Source: Glaciihabitans sp. (lineage in GTDB: Bacteria > Actinomycetota > Actinomycetes > Actinomycetales > Microbacteriaceae). Taken from it: a stretch of 64,000 bases of DNA. Each line of letters opens with the position of its first letter. Within the stretch, counting starts at the first letter, position 1. Made by a program: the position numbers and the translations under genes. A model generated the notes under the pieces. The model saw only the letters and a list, made by a program, of their open reading frames with translations, was not told where the DNA came from and searched no databases. The DNA lies in the NCBI GenBank assembly GCA_025463785.1, contig JAODBD010000002.1, forward strand, positions 1 through 64,000, in the 5' to 3' direction. Positions 40,019 to 50,420 of the stretch are shown piece after piece.

Positions 40019-41989
40019 GTGACTGACGTCAACGTTCGCGCCCCGGGCGCGAATTCCCGCGCCGCTTTGAGCGCCCTTCGACTGCCTGAGCTCGTTGCTC
40101 TTGCCACCGAACGCGGCCTCGTCGGCGCATCCAAACTTCGTAAAGGAGAACTCGTGGATGCTCTAGACCAGCAAGACCAGAATGGACAGGCCACCGACGC
40201 GCCGATTACTGACGCGACGATTACCGACGCGCCCGACAACGCGGATGCCGCAGTCGAAGCCGCGCCGGCAACACGCAAGCGCGCGCCGCGCCGCGCGACG
40301 ACCGCTGACGCCATTGCCGCGGCAGAAGCCGCCGTCGAGGCGCAGCCCGTTTCGGCAACAAACCACATCGCTGAGCAGGAACCAGACATCGATGCCGCCA
40401 CGCTCTCGACCGACTCGGGCGAAAACCTCGTCCCGGAGGAGCCGACTGAGGCTCGCGACGCCGGCGAGTCGAGCGAAGGTACCGGAACCCGCAGCTCTCG
40501 CGGCCGCAATCGCAACCGCAGCGGCTCAGGCAACGCCCAGGGCGCGGCAGGTGGAGGCGCAGCCCAGCAGAACGCTGGACAGGGCAACCGCCAGAACGGT
40601 GCCCAGACCGGGCAGAACTCGGGCGGCCAGAACTCTGGCAACCAGGGTCAGAACGGTGCCCAGAACGCCCAAAACGCGCAGAACAACGGCCAAAACGCCG
40701 GCCAACAGCTCGACCAGGACGGCGATCGCTCGAGCCGCAATCGATACCGTGACCGCAAGCGTGGTCGAGGTCCGGTCAGCGACGATTTCGAGCCGGAGAT
40801 TACCGAGGATGACGTCCTCATTCCGGTTGCGGGCATCCTCGATGTCCTCGACAACTATGCATTCGTGCGTACCAGTGGCTACCTGCCCGGCGCCAACGAC
40901 GTCTACGTGTCGCTTGGCCAGGTCAAGAAGCACAATCTGCGGAAGGGTGACGCTGTCGTCGGCGCGATTCGCCAGCCGCGTGAGGGTGACAACAGCCAGG
41001 GCCGCCAGAAGTACAACGCGATCGTGCGCATCGACTCGGTCAACGGCCTGCCGGTCGATGAGGCCGCGGAGCGCGTCGAGTTCAGCAAGCTGACGCCGCT
41101 CTACCCGACCGAGCGGCTTCGCCTCGAGACCGAGAGTTCAAAGCTCTCCACCCGCATCATCGACCTCGTGTCGCCCATCGGCAAGGGCCAGCGAGGCCTG
41201 ATCGTTTCGCCGCCCAAGGCGGGCAAGACGCTCATGCTGCAGGCCATTGCCAACGCGATCTCGAAGAATAACCCCGAGGTTCACCTCATGGTCGTTCTCG
41301 TTGACGAGCGTCCGGAAGAGGTCACCGACATGCAGCGCACGGTCAAGGGCGAGGTCATTGCCTCGACGTTCGACCGCCCCGCCGAAGATCACACGACCGT
41401 CGCAGAGCTCGCCATTGAGCGCGCGAAGCGCCTCGTCGAGCTGGGACACGATGTCGTCGTGCTTCTCGACTCGATCACGCGTCTGGGTCGCGCCTACAAC
41501 CAGGCTGGGCCGGCATCCGGTCGCGTACTTTCTGGTGGAGTCGATTCGGCTGCGCTCTACCCGCCGAAGCGTTTCTTCGGCGCCGCGCGCAACATCGAGG
41601 AGGGCGGCTCGCTCACCATCATCGCGACCGCGCTGGTTGAGACCGGTTCCAAGATGGACGAAGTCATCTTCGAGGAGTTCAAGGGCACTGGCAACATGGA
41701 GCTTCGTCTCTCGCGTGCCCTCGCCGACAAGCGGATCTTCCCTGCGGTCGATGTGAACGCATCCGGAACCCGTCGCGAAGAGATGCTTCTTGGCGACGAC
41801 GAGGTCAAGGTCACCTGGAAGCTGCGTCGTGCCCTCGCGGGTCTCGAACAGCAGCAGGCCCTCGAGATCGTTCTCGGCAAGCTCAAGGAGACCTCGTCGA
41901 ACGTCGAGTTCCTGATGCAGATCCAGAAGTCGCTTCCTGCGCCCACAACCAACGGGCACAGCAACGGTCACGCTACCAAAGAGGACTAG
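40019..41989 (+). CDS. rho: Transcription termination factor Rho with N/Q-rich N-terminal insert
   Basis: LISP...GQRGLIVSPPKAGKTLMLQAIANAI (Walker A), LDSITRLGRAYN, SGGVDSAALYPPKRFFGAARNIEEGGSLTIIATALVETGSKMDEVIFEEFKGTGN. Confidence 0.97.
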   Translation: MTDVNVRAPGANSRAALSALRLPELVALATERGLVGASKLRKGELVDALDQQDQNGQATDAPITDATITDAPDNADAAVEAAPATRKRAPRRATTADAIAAAEAAVEAQPVSATNHIAEQEPDIDAATLSTDSGENLVPEEPTEARDAGESSEGTGTRSSRGRNRNRSGSGNAQGAAGGGAAQQNAGQGNRQNGAQTGQNSGGQNSGNQGQNGAQNAQNAQNNGQNAGQQLDQDGDRSSRNRYRDRKRGRGPVSDDFEPEITEDDVLIPVAGILDVLDNYAFVRTSGYLPGANDVYVSLGQVKKHNLRKGDAVVGAIRQPREGDNSQGRQKYNAIVRIDSVNGLPVDEAAERVEFSKLTPLYPTERLRLETESSKLSTRIIDLVSPIGKGQRGLIVSPPKAGKTLMLQAIANAISKNNPEVHLMVVLVDERPEEVTDMQRTVKGEVIASTFDRPAEDHTTVAELAIERAKRLVELGHDVVVLLDSITRLGRAYNQAGPASGRVLSGGVDSAALYPPKRFFGAARNIEEGGSLTIIATALVETGSKMDEVIFEEFKGTGNMELRLSRALADKRIFPAVDVNASGTRREEMLLGDDEVKVTWKLRRALAGLEQQQALEIVLGKLKETSSNVEFLMQIQKSLPAPTTNGHSNGHATKED

Positions 41990-43069
41990 ATGTTCGAGTC
42001 AGTAGCCACGCTGCTGGCCGAGCTCGAGGATCTCCAGAAGCAACTCTCTGATCCCGATGTTTTCGCCGATGCAGCGCGAGCCAAGAAGCTCAACCGCCGC
42101 TACGCGGAACTGAGCAAGATTTCGACGGCGTACACGAACTGGCGGCAGGCCGGTGAAGATCTCGAAGCCGCGCGCGAACTCGCACGCGACGACGAGGCCT
42201 TCGCGGATGAGGTGCCCACCCTCGAAGAGCACCAGGTCGTCGTGCAGGAGGCGCTGCGTCGCCTGCTGATCCCGAGGGATCCGGATGACGGTCGCGACGT
42301 GATCATGGAGATCAAGGGTGGTGAGGGAGGGGCCGAGAGCGCCCTCTTCGCCGCCGACCTGCTGCGCATGTATATGCACTACGCGGAATCCAAGGGCTGG
42401 AAATACGAGCTGCTCGACCGCACCGAGAGCGATCTCGGCGGGTACAAGGATGTCCAGATCGCATTCAAGTCGAACGCGACCGACCCGTCGCAGGGCGTCT
42501 GGGCGCACCTGAAGTACGAGGGCGGCGTCCACCGCGTGCAGCGCGTGCCCGCGACCGAGTCGCAGGGTCGCATCCACACGTCGACGACGGGCGTTCTGGT
42601 CTTCCCCGAGGCGGATGAGCCCGAAGAGGTGGAGATCAATCAGAACGACCTCAAGATCGATGTCTACCGCTCGAGCGGTCCCGGCGGCCAGTCGGTCAAC
42701 ACGACCGACTCCGCAGTGCGCATCACCCACCTTCCCACCGGAATCGTCGTTGCAATGCAGAACGAGAAGAGCCAGTTGCAGAACCGCGAGGCTGGCATGC
42801 GCGTTCTGCGCGCACGCATCCTCGCCCGCTACCAGGAGGAGGCGGATGCCGTGTCGTCCGCTGCACGCAAGAGCCAGATCCGCACAATGGATCGCTCCGA
42901 GCGCATTCGCACGTACAACTTCCCGGAGAACCGCATCGCGGACCATCGCACCGGCTACAAGGCGTACAACCTCGATCAGGTCATGAACGGCGCTCTCGAG
43001 CCCGTCATCGAATCCTGCATTCGGTTCGACGAAGAGGCTCGCCTCGCCGACATCGGCGCGGAGGCGTGA
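41990..43069 (+). CDS. prfA: Peptide chain release factor 1
   Basis: [28 protein letters not shown] (GGQ). Confidence 0.97.
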   Translation: MFESVATLLAELEDLQKQLSDPDVFADAARAKKLNRRYAELSKISTAYTNWRQAGEDLEAARELARDDEAFADEVPTLEEHQVVVQEALRRLLIPRDPDDGRDVIMEIKGGEGGAESALFAADLLRMYMHYAESKGWKYELLDRTESDLGGYKDVQIAFKSNATDPSQGVWAHLKYEGGVHRVQRVPATESQGRIHTSTTGVLVFPEADEPEEVEINQNDLKIDVYRSSGPGGQSVNTTDSAVRITHLPTGIVVAMQNEKSQLQNREAGMRVLRARILARYQEEADAVSSAARKSQIRTMDRSERIRTYNFPENRIADHRTGYKAYNLDQVMNGALEPVIESCIRFDEEARLADIGAEA

Positions 43070-43932
43070 ACCCCGTCACCATCGCGGGGTTTCGTGACCA
43101 TGCCGTCGCGGTCCTGACCGAGGCCGGCATCCCGATCCCCGAGGTCGATGCGGAGCTGCTAATCGGGCACGTTGTTGGGCTCAGCCGAGGCGAGGTCCAG
43201 GCGAGGGCAATCACCGGCGCACAACTTTCGGCCCACGACCTGCGGGTTCTGACGGAGGCTCTCGAGCGCAGGGCGGCCCGCGAGCCGCTCCAGCACATCA
43301 CGGGTCGCGCGTGGTTTCGCGCGCTCGAACTCGCTGTGGGCCCCGGCGTCTTTGTGCCGCGACCGGAGACCGAGCAGGTCACCCAGATCGCGATCGATGC
43401 CCTGCGGGCAGTGCCGAGCGCGGCGCCGATCGCCGTCGATCTCGGAACCGGCAGCGGCGCAATCGCGTTCTCGATCGCAACCGAGGTACCGCAGTCGGTC
43501 GTCTATGCGGTCGAGAAATCGCCGGACGCCTTTCGCTGGACCCAGCAGAACCGCGAACTGACCGGCGCATCGAACGCACACCTGCTTCTCGGCGACCTGG
43601 CCGATGCGTTCCACGAACTCGACGGAACCGTGGATGTCGTCGCATCGAACCCGCCGTACATTCCGAGCGATGCAGTTCCGCGCGATCCTGAGGTGCGTCT
43701 GCACGACCCCGAACTCGCCCTCTACGGCGGCGACGATGGGCTGGATGTCATCCGTCACGTTTCGAAGACAGCAGCCCGCCTGCTCCACCCGGGCGGCGTT
43801 CTGGTGCTCGAGCACGGCGAGCTGCAGGCCGTGGCGATCGCCGCACTGCTCCGCGCAGACGGCTGGGTCGCCGTCGCGACTCACCGGGACCTCCTCGGCC
43901 GCGACCGGGCGACGACGGCGCTAAAGCACTAG
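43066..43932 (+). CDS. prmC: Release factor glutamine methyltransferase
   Basis: [35 protein letters not shown]. Confidence 0.95.
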   Translation: MNPVTIAGFRDHAVAVLTEAGIPIPEVDAELLIGHVVGLSRGEVQARAITGAQLSAHDLRVLTEALERRAAREPLQHITGRAWFRALELAVGPGVFVPRPETEQVTQIAIDALRAVPSAAPIAVDLGTGSGAIAFSIATEVPQSVVYAVEKSPDAFRWTQQNRELTGASNAHLLLGDLADAFHELDGTVDVVASNPPYIPSDAVPRDPEVRLHDPELALYGGDDGLDVIRHVSKTAARLLHPGGVLVLEHGELQAVAIAALLRADGWVAVATHRDLLGRDRATTALKH

Positions 43933-44003
43933 CCCTACTGGTCGCTTCGCAAGAGCTCCAGCTGCTGCCCACATGATGAATCGCTGAGACTCAGTCGGGC
44001 GAA

Positions 44004-44624
44004 TTAGCGTCGAGAGGCGGCAAATGCCTCGATCGCGTCGAGCAGCGCGACGGGAGTCGTGAAGAGGTGGGCGGTGATCCCGACGGCCGTGGCGCCCCGG
44101 ATGTTATCCGGCAGGTCGTCCGCGAAGAAGGCATTGTGGGCCTCCACGCCATATGACGCGAGTACGCGATCGAACACGGCGCGGTCCGGTTTACGAGCGC
44201 CGTAGCTGCTCGAAGTGAGGAGATGCTCGCCGAACAGGTCAGCCAATTCCGGGGCCAGGGTCGCCAGATGATCCTGAACGAGGGGACCGTTGTTGGTGAG
44301 CAGAGTGATTTGTCCGAGCTCAGAGGCTCGCCTTACCGCAGCGATTGACTCGGGCAGCGGGGTCATAGCGCTGCCGCGAACGCGCAGCCAATCCTGAACC
44401 CCGACGTTCGCCCCGATCGCCGACTGGAACGCGGCCAGGTATTCTCCGGCCGTCGAGTACTCGCCTGCCTCAGCTGCCGACTCGCCGCGGCCGTTCCACC
44501 ACCGGCTATGCAGATCAGGGATGGAGAGGCCCGTGAGCTCGGACATTCCGCGCATGCGGAAGCTCCAGTCGTAGTCGTACAACACGTCATCCATGTCGAA
44601 AATGAAGAGCAGACCCTCGTTCAC
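44004..44624 (-). CDS. HAD-superfamily hydrolase, tandem copy A (GTG start)
   Basis: LLFIFDMDDVLYDYDW, LLTNNGPLV, KPDRAVFDRVLASYG, FADDLPDNIRGATAVGI. Confidence 0.85.
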   Translation of the reverse strand: MNEGLLFIFDMDDVLYDYDWSFRMRGMSELTGLSIPDLHSRWWNGRGESAAEAGEYSTAGEYLAAFQSAIGANVGVQDWLRVRGSAMTPLPESIAAVRRASELGQITLLTNNGPLVQDHLATLAPELADLFGEHLLTSSSYGARKPDRAVFDRVLASYGVEAHNAFFADDLPDNIRGATAVGITAHLFTTPVALLDAIEAFAASRR

Positions 44625-45250
44625 TTCGGGGATCCATTTCGTCGTGCGAACGCGTCGATGGCCACGTTCAAGGCAGGCACGTCGGTGTCGGCGGTGTAGT
44701 GGAACGCCGTAATCCCGATCGATCGGGCGCCCTCGATATTCGCGGCCGAGTCGTCGACAAAGAACGTGTCTTCGGCGCCCGCCCGGTAGTGCGCGAGCGC
44801 GGCGCGATAGGCGTCCGGGGACGGCTTGCGGATGCCGATTTGGCAGCTGACCAGCACATTCGGGCCGAGAATCTGCGCGACATCCGGCGCCATCCGCGAC
44901 AGCGTCGCAACAAACGGCGGGGGATTGTTCGAAAACAGGGACACCTCGCCGAGGCCGGACGTGCGCCGCAGCGCCTCGATGACGCCCGCGTTCGGAGTCG
45001 ATGCTTCGTGCCTCGCTTCGCACCACTGGTCAAGCGTCAGTCGCGCTCCGGTGACCTCGGCAAACACGTCGAGATAGTCTTCGGCGGTCTTCCACTCGCC
45101 GAGCTCGGCGCGCACTTCGTATCCACCGGCCCACCAGGTTTTGGCCAAGTGATACTCGCTGACCCCGCTCAGCCGACTGAGCGCTGGCAACCGCTTCCTG
45201 AAGTCATATGCGTATAGCGTCTTGTCGAAATCGAAGAGGTAGAGGTCCAC
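44621..45250 (-). CDS. HAD-superfamily hydrolase, tandem copy B
   Basis: LYLFDFDKTLYAYDF, LFSNNPPPFV, KPSPDAYRAALAHY, FVDDSAANIEGARSIGI. Confidence 0.85.
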   Translation of the reverse strand: MDLYLFDFDKTLYAYDFRKRLPALSRLSGVSEYHLAKTWWAGGYEVRAELGEWKTAEDYLDVFAEVTGARLTLDQWCEARHEASTPNAGVIEALRRTSGLGEVSLFSNNPPPFVATLSRMAPDVAQILGPNVLVSCQIGIRKPSPDAYRAALAHYRAGAEDTFFVDDSAANIEGARSIGITAFHYTADTDVPALNVAIDAFARRNGSPK

Positions 45251-45308
45251 GGTGGTACCACGCTATCGCGGCAAACGCGGAGGAGCCTGCGACTACGATG
45301 TACGTGAC

Positions 45309-45986
45309 ATGGCCCCTGTATTCGACTGCTCAGTTGGCGCTGAGCTGCTCTCCGGTATGCGCTTTGCTCGCGCCGCCATCGGCAGGGGAGAACTCGTCGT
45401 GATTCCGACCGACACGGTCTACGGCATTGCCGCTGATGCCTTTTCTCCGACGGCAGTTCAAGCCCTCCTCGACGCCAAGGGGCGCGGCAGAACGTCGCCG
45501 CCGCCCGTGCTGATCCCGGGCATCCCGACCCTCGATGCACTTGCCGAAACCGTGCCACAGGAGGTTCACGATCTCGTCGCCGCGTTCTGGCCGGGTGGCC
45601 TCACGGTGATCCTGCAGGCGCGAGCCTCTCTCGCCTGGGACCTCGGCGAGACCCGTGGCACCGTCGCGCTGCGGATGCCGGCCAACCGCGTCGCCCTCGA
45701 ACTCCTGTCAGACACCGGCCCCCTTGCCGTCTCCAGCGCCAACCTCACCGGCAAGCCGGCGGCAACAAAGGTCAAGCAGGCGCAAAAGGCATTTGGCGAC
45801 GCCGTCAACGTCTATCTGGATGACGGCGAAGTGGGCACGGAACACTCGGGCGCCCCAGACCCCGGCTCGACCATCGTCGACGCCACCTCCCTCGCGCAGC
45901 CCGGCGGCAAATTGCGTATCGTGCGCCACGGAGTGATCTCGGACGACGCCATCATCGAGCTCGTTGGAGCAGATCGATGCGAATAA
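45309..45986 (+). CDS. tsaC: L-threonylcarbamoyladenylate synthase (Sua5/YrdC/YwlC)
   Basis: GELVVIPTDTVYGIAADAF, FWPGGLTVIL, GTVALRMPANRVALELL. Confidence 0.92.
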   Translation: MAPVFDCSVGAELLSGMRFARAAIGRGELVVIPTDTVYGIAADAFSPTAVQALLDAKGRGRTSPPPVLIPGIPTLDALAETVPQEVHDLVAAFWPGGLTVILQARASLAWDLGETRGTVALRMPANRVALELLSDTGPLAVSSANLTGKPAATKVKQAQKAFGDAVNVYLDDGEVGTEHSGAPDPGSTIVDATSLAQPGGKLRIVRHGVISDDAIIELVGADRCE

Positions 45987-47260
45987 TCTTCTATGTTCTG
46001 GTGACCGCGGTCGCCGCGCTGGTTTCGTGGGGCTTCTCACTGCTCATCCTGAAGCTGAGCCACCGTTTCAGGCTGTACCCGAAAATTCGGTCCCGCGACG
46101 TCCACACTCGTCCCACTCCGCGACTCGGAGGGGTCGCAATGTTTTTCGGCGTACTCGCCGCATTCGGAGTGGCCGCGTTCATCCCGCAGTTGCGTGAGGT
46201 GTTCTCCAATTCGCACGCAGAAATTGTCGCGATCATCGCCGCGGCATTCATCATCGTCGTGATGGGCGTCGTTGATGACATCTGGGACCTGGACTGGCTC
46301 ACCAAACTTGCCGGACAGATCATCGCGGCAGGAGTTCTGGCATTTGGCGGCGTCCAGTTCACGACGCTCCCGATCGGCGTCCTGATTGTTCTTGGTCCGT
46401 TCCAGCTGCTGGTGATTACCGTTTTTACGGTCGTGCTCGTTATGAATGCATTGAACTTCATCGACGGCCTCGACGGCCTGGTCGTGGGTGTCGCGATCAT
46501 CGCCAACGGTGCATTCTTCGTCTACACGTACGTCCAGCAGTCGGTCAACAACATCGACTATTTCAACCTGGCGGCGCTGGTCACGGCGGTCCTCATTGGG
46601 GCATGTATTGGGTTTCTGCCAACCAACTTTCATCCGGCCAAGCTATTCATGGGGGATTCCGGCGCGCTGCTCGTCGGCCTCCTCATGGTGGTCTCGGCGA
46701 TCTCGGTCACGAGCAACATCGATCCGGGGTATGTGACCATCGGGCGCATCGGGCACAGCGACCTGCTTGTGGCCAACATCCCGATAATCCTGCCATTCGC
46801 CATTCTGGTGATCCCGCTGCTCGATTTCGGGCTGGCCGTGCTTCGGCGGGTGCGCGCAGGAAAATCGCCATTCAGCGCCGATCGGAAGCATCTGCATCAT
46901 CGGCTCCTCGACATGGGTCACACTCATCTGCACGCCGTGTTGATCTTCTACTCTTGGACGTCCGTCGCATCGATCGGCGTGCTGTCGTTCCTCTTCATAC
47001 CGTGGTGGTTGTCCGCCACTTTCATTGTGATCGGGCTAATTGTGACAGCGGGTTTCACGCTTGCCCCACTCAGCAAGCGGAAGCGTGTCGAGGCACAAGT
47101 CCAGTCGGCGGAGAAGGGTAGCGCCGTGGATGACGACGCCATCGCGAGGCTCGACCCACTCGACGCGGCAGCCGACTCAGTAGCGGTCGGCATCGAGCCC
47201 ACCGAAGCCGAGGCGGATGTCGCCCTCGGCCGCCTGCACGAGAAAGGCGCGACAACTTGA
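45977..47260 (+). CDS. MraY/WecA-family glycosyl-1-phosphate transferase
   Basis: VMGVVDDIWDLDWLTK, ALNFIDGLDGLVVG, PAKLFMGDSGALLVG, RKHLHHRLLDMGHTH. Confidence 0.92.
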   Translation: MRIIFYVLVTAVAALVSWGFSLLILKLSHRFRLYPKIRSRDVHTRPTPRLGGVAMFFGVLAAFGVAAFIPQLREVFSNSHAEIVAIIAAAFIIVVMGVVDDIWDLDWLTKLAGQIIAAGVLAFGGVQFTTLPIGVLIVLGPFQLLVITVFTVVLVMNALNFIDGLDGLVVGVAIIANGAFFVYTYVQQSVNNIDYFNLAALVTAVLIGACIGFLPTNFHPAKLFMGDSGALLVGLLMVVSAISVTSNIDPGYVTIGRIGHSDLLVANIPIILPFAILVIPLLDFGLAVLRRVRAGKSPFSADRKHLHHRLLDMGHTHLHAVLIFYSWTSVASIGVLSFLFIPWWLSATFIVIGLIVTAGFTLAPLSKRKRVEAQVQSAEKGSAVDDDAIARLDPLDAAADSVAVGIEPTEAEADVALGRLHEKGATT

Positions 47261-47724
47261 GTGTCACGCCCATCCTGACCCGCGCTCTTCGCTATGGCGG
47301 CATCCTCGCGCTCGCCGTGGCGATTGTGGCTGGCGCCGTTGGCCTGCTCGTGGCTGGCATCCCCGGCCTCGTTGGGGGGCTGCTGGGCTCGGCGCTGGCG
47401 GCCGCATTTCTGGCGCTGACCGCGGGGAGCATGCTGCTCGCGGGTCGCGTCACGAAGGGCGACTCCACGAGTCCCGTGTTCTTCGGCATCGTACTCGGCG
47501 TGTGGTTTCTGAAGCTCGTTTTGTTCCTCGTTGTGGCGCTCGCGCTCCGCGGGCAACACTGGCTGAATCCATCCGTTTTCGGAGTCTCCGTCATCGTCGC
47601 CGTGATCGGGTCGCTCGTCACCGACATCGTCGCCTATCAGCGGGCCCGGGTGCCGTACGTGAGCGATGTCGACCTCCCGGGAGACACGAAACCGACCAGT
47701 TCACCTCGCGACGATGCCGCCTAG
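47257..47724 (+). CDS. Small membrane protein, AtpI-like position
   Basis: ~4 TM; located directly between wecA-like gene and atpB. Confidence 0.65.
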   Translation: MSVTPILTRALRYGGILALAVAIVAGAVGLLVAGIPGLVGGLLGSALAAAFLALTAGSMLLAGRVTKGDSTSPVFFGIVLGVWFLKLVLFLVVALALRGQHWLNPSVFGVSVIVAVIGSLVTDIVAYQRARVPYVSDVDLPGDTKPTSSPRDDAA

Positions 47725-47830
47725 CTGTGCGGCCCGATCGGTCGTCGGACCCCGGATAATTTTGATAGGCTGAGCGCAGAACTTCCCCCCTGATCGCCCC
47801 GTCTCGAACGCCTGACGCCGGAGAAAGCAA

Positions 47831-48664
47831 CTGATAAAGTCCACTCTCATCACGCTTCTCCCGTCGGTCAAAGCTGACAACACGGGCGGTGGATTTCAGG
47901 GTCCCTCGATTGACGAGTTCTTTCCCCCGGCCATCCTCTTCCAGGGCACGCCATTCGAGCTGAATCGCATCATGCTCATTCGGCTGGTCGTCGTCGTCGT
48001 GCTTGTTCTGCTGCTCTGGCTGGGCACCCGTCGCATGAAGATCATTCCGACCCGCGCTCAGGTTGTCGTCGAGTTCATTCTGGGTTTCGTCCGCAACAAC
48101 ATCGTCGTCGAGACGCTGGGTGAAAAAGACGGCAAGCGTTTCATGTCGATTCTCATGACGATCTTCTTCGTGACTCTGGGGATGAACCTCACCGGTGTCA
48201 TCCCGGGCCTCCAGATTGCCGGCACGTCGGTGATCGGGCTGCCGCTCCTGATGGCGGTCGTGGCATACGTGTTGTTCATCTACGCCGGAATGCGCAAGTA
48301 CTCGTGGCGATTCTTCAAGAACGCGCTCATCCTTCCCGGCGTTCCGAAAGCGCTCACCCCGTTCCTCGCCCTGCTCGAGTTCCTTTCGACCTTCATCCTG
48401 CGCCCCATAACGCTCACCCTCCGACTCCTCATGAACATGGTCGCCGGGCACATGCTGCTGCTGCTGTGTTTCTCGGCGACGGAGTTCTTCTTCTTCACAG
48501 TGCTGGCCAATCAGGGCAATCCGCTCGGGTTCCTTGGCATCGGGACGTTCGCGTTCGGAATTGCCTTCACAGTGCTGGAGCTGTTCGTCGCTGCTCTTCA
48601 GGCCTACGTGATCACCATCCTCGCTGCCATCTACATCCAGATGGCGCTGGCCGATGAGCACTGA
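47831..48664 (+). CDS. atpB: ATP synthase F0 subunit a; likely non-canonical CTG start (ATG at 47972 would truncate)
   Basis: NMVAGHMLLLL, FVAALQAYVITILAAIYIQMALA; upstream in-frame IKSTLITLLPSVKADNTGGGFQGPSIDEFFPPAILFQGTPFELNRI with GGAG 7 nt before CTG. Confidence 0.85.
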   Translation: MIKSTLITLLPSVKADNTGGGFQGPSIDEFFPPAILFQGTPFELNRIMLIRLVVVVVLVLLLWLGTRRMKIIPTRAQVVVEFILGFVRNNIVVETLGEKDGKRFMSILMTIFFVTLGMNLTGVIPGLQIAGTSVIGLPLLMAVVAYVLFIYAGMRKYSWRFFKNALILPGVPKALTPFLALLEFLSTFILRPITLTLRLLMNMVAGHMLLLLCFSATEFFFFTVLANQGNPLGFLGIGTFAFGIAFTVLELFVAALQAYVITILAAIYIQMALADEH

Positions 48665-48701
48665 CCCTCACATCGGCTGACTTTCACATCAGTCGTCGTA
48701 A

Positions 48702-48962
<261 letters not shown>

Positions 48963-49005
48963 GTCAACGCCGCTTACGTCAACGCTACTTAGCTAAGGAG
49001 TCCGG

Positions 49006-49575
49006 ATGCTCGACACATTCGCAGTGCGCGCCGCTGCGACCCCAAGTCTGCTCTTCCCGGCAGTCCCCGACCTGGTCTGGGGCACGATCTCGTTCGCCAT
49101 CATCCTGGTGTTGTTCATCTGGAAGGTGGTGCCCCGCTTGAACTCCGCGCTCGATGCGCGTCGCGACGCCATCGAGGGTGGTCTGAAGCGCGCCGAGGAG
49201 GCCCAGGCGGGTGCCCAGGATGCGCTCGAGCACTACAACGCGCAGCTCGCGGAGGGTCGTGCTGAAGCGGCCCGAATCCGCGAACAGGCCCGTGACGAAG
49301 CCAGGGTAATTCGTGCTGAGCTCATCGAACAGGCGACGGCAGACGCGGCTCGCATCACCGCGAACGCTAAGACGGCGATCGAGTCAGAGCGGCAGAGTGC
49401 GCTCGTCTCTCTCCGCGCCGAGGTTGGGTCGCTTGCGATCGACCTCGCTTCCGGGGTCATCGGCGAGAGCCTGAACGACGACAAGCGTTCGACCGCGATC
49501 GTCGATCGCTTCCTTGCGGACCTCGAGGCGGCAGACCGCGCAGGCGAAGTCGGGCGTTCGAAGGCGAAGGCGTAG
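49006..49575 (+). CDS. atpF: ATP synthase F0 subunit b
   Basis: Single N-terminal TM then long helix ARDEARVIRAELIEQATADAARI. Confidence 0.94.
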   Translation: MLDTFAVRAAATPSLLFPAVPDLVWGTISFAIILVLFIWKVVPRLNSALDARRDAIEGGLKRAEEAQAGAQDALEHYNAQLAEGRAEAARIREQARDEARVIRAELIEQATADAARITANAKTAIESERQSALVSLRAEVGSLAIDLASGVIGESLNDDKRSTAIVDRFLADLEAADRAGEVGRSKAKA

Positions 49576-49579
49576 CTTC

Positions 49580-50371
49580 ATGGGTTCAGCGACGAGAGAG
49601 GCACTCGCGGCAGCGGTCGCAGTGCTGAACAAGCAGGGGTCGGTCAGCCTGAAGGCTGGCGAGCAGTTGCTCGAGGCATCCCTCGTGGTGGCCGGTTCAC
49701 CTCAGCTTCGCGCAGCCCTCGCCGATGACACGGCCGAGTCAGCCAACAAGCTCGGGATTGTGGATGCCGTCTTCGCTGCATACACGCCAGTCGCGAATAC
49801 GGTGCTCGAGTCGCTCGTCGTCCAGCGCTGGTCCAGCGCGGCCGACCTGGTCGCGGGGATAGAAGAGCTGGGCATCCGTGCCGTCGCCGAGTCGGCGCCA
49901 AAGTCGGTTTCGATCGACGACGAGCTCTTCACCTTCGCTACCGCGGTCAGCTCCAATGCCGATCTCGAGCTGGCGCTCGGCAGCAAACTCGGATCAGTCG
50001 ATGGCAGAATCTCGTTGGTGAAGGAACTCCTCCACGGCAAGGTGAGCGAGCAGACGGTGTCGATCGTCGCATCCCTCATCGCCCAGCCGCGCGGGCGCCG
50101 CGTTGGTGAACTGCTGCGCTACGGCGCGAACCTGGTCGCCGACCAGGCAGGCTTTGCAATCGCGACCGTCACGGTCGCGAGTCCGCTGTCAGCGGTGCGA
50201 CTCGAGCGACTACAGAAGGCGCTCTCCGCACAGTACGACAAAGAGATCCGCATCAATGAGGTCGTCGACGAACGCGTCCTCGGCGGCATGCGGATCCAAA
50301 TCGGTGACGAGGTCATCGACGGCACGATCTCGAACCGCATCTCGGATCTTCGGCTTCAGCTCGCTGGCTAG
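49580..50371 (+). CDS. atpH: ATP synthase F1 subunit delta
   Basis: C-terminal ATVTVASPLSAVRLERLQKALSAQYDKEIRINEVVDERVLGGMRIQIGDEVIDGTISNRI. Confidence 0.94.
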   Translation: MGSATREALAAAVAVLNKQGSVSLKAGEQLLEASLVVAGSPQLRAALADDTAESANKLGIVDAVFAAYTPVANTVLESLVVQRWSSAADLVAGIEELGIRAVAESAPKSVSIDDELFTFATAVSSNADLELALGSKLGSVDGRISLVKELLHGKVSEQTVSIVASLIAQPRGRRVGELLRYGANLVADQAGFAIATVTVASPLSAVRLERLQKALSAQYDKEIRINEVVDERVLGGMRIQIGDEVIDGTISNRISDLRLQLAG

Positions 50372-50420
50372 CGGCTGCAGTTGATTTAGACGACTCAGTG
50401 ACACTCAAATAAGGAACCCA

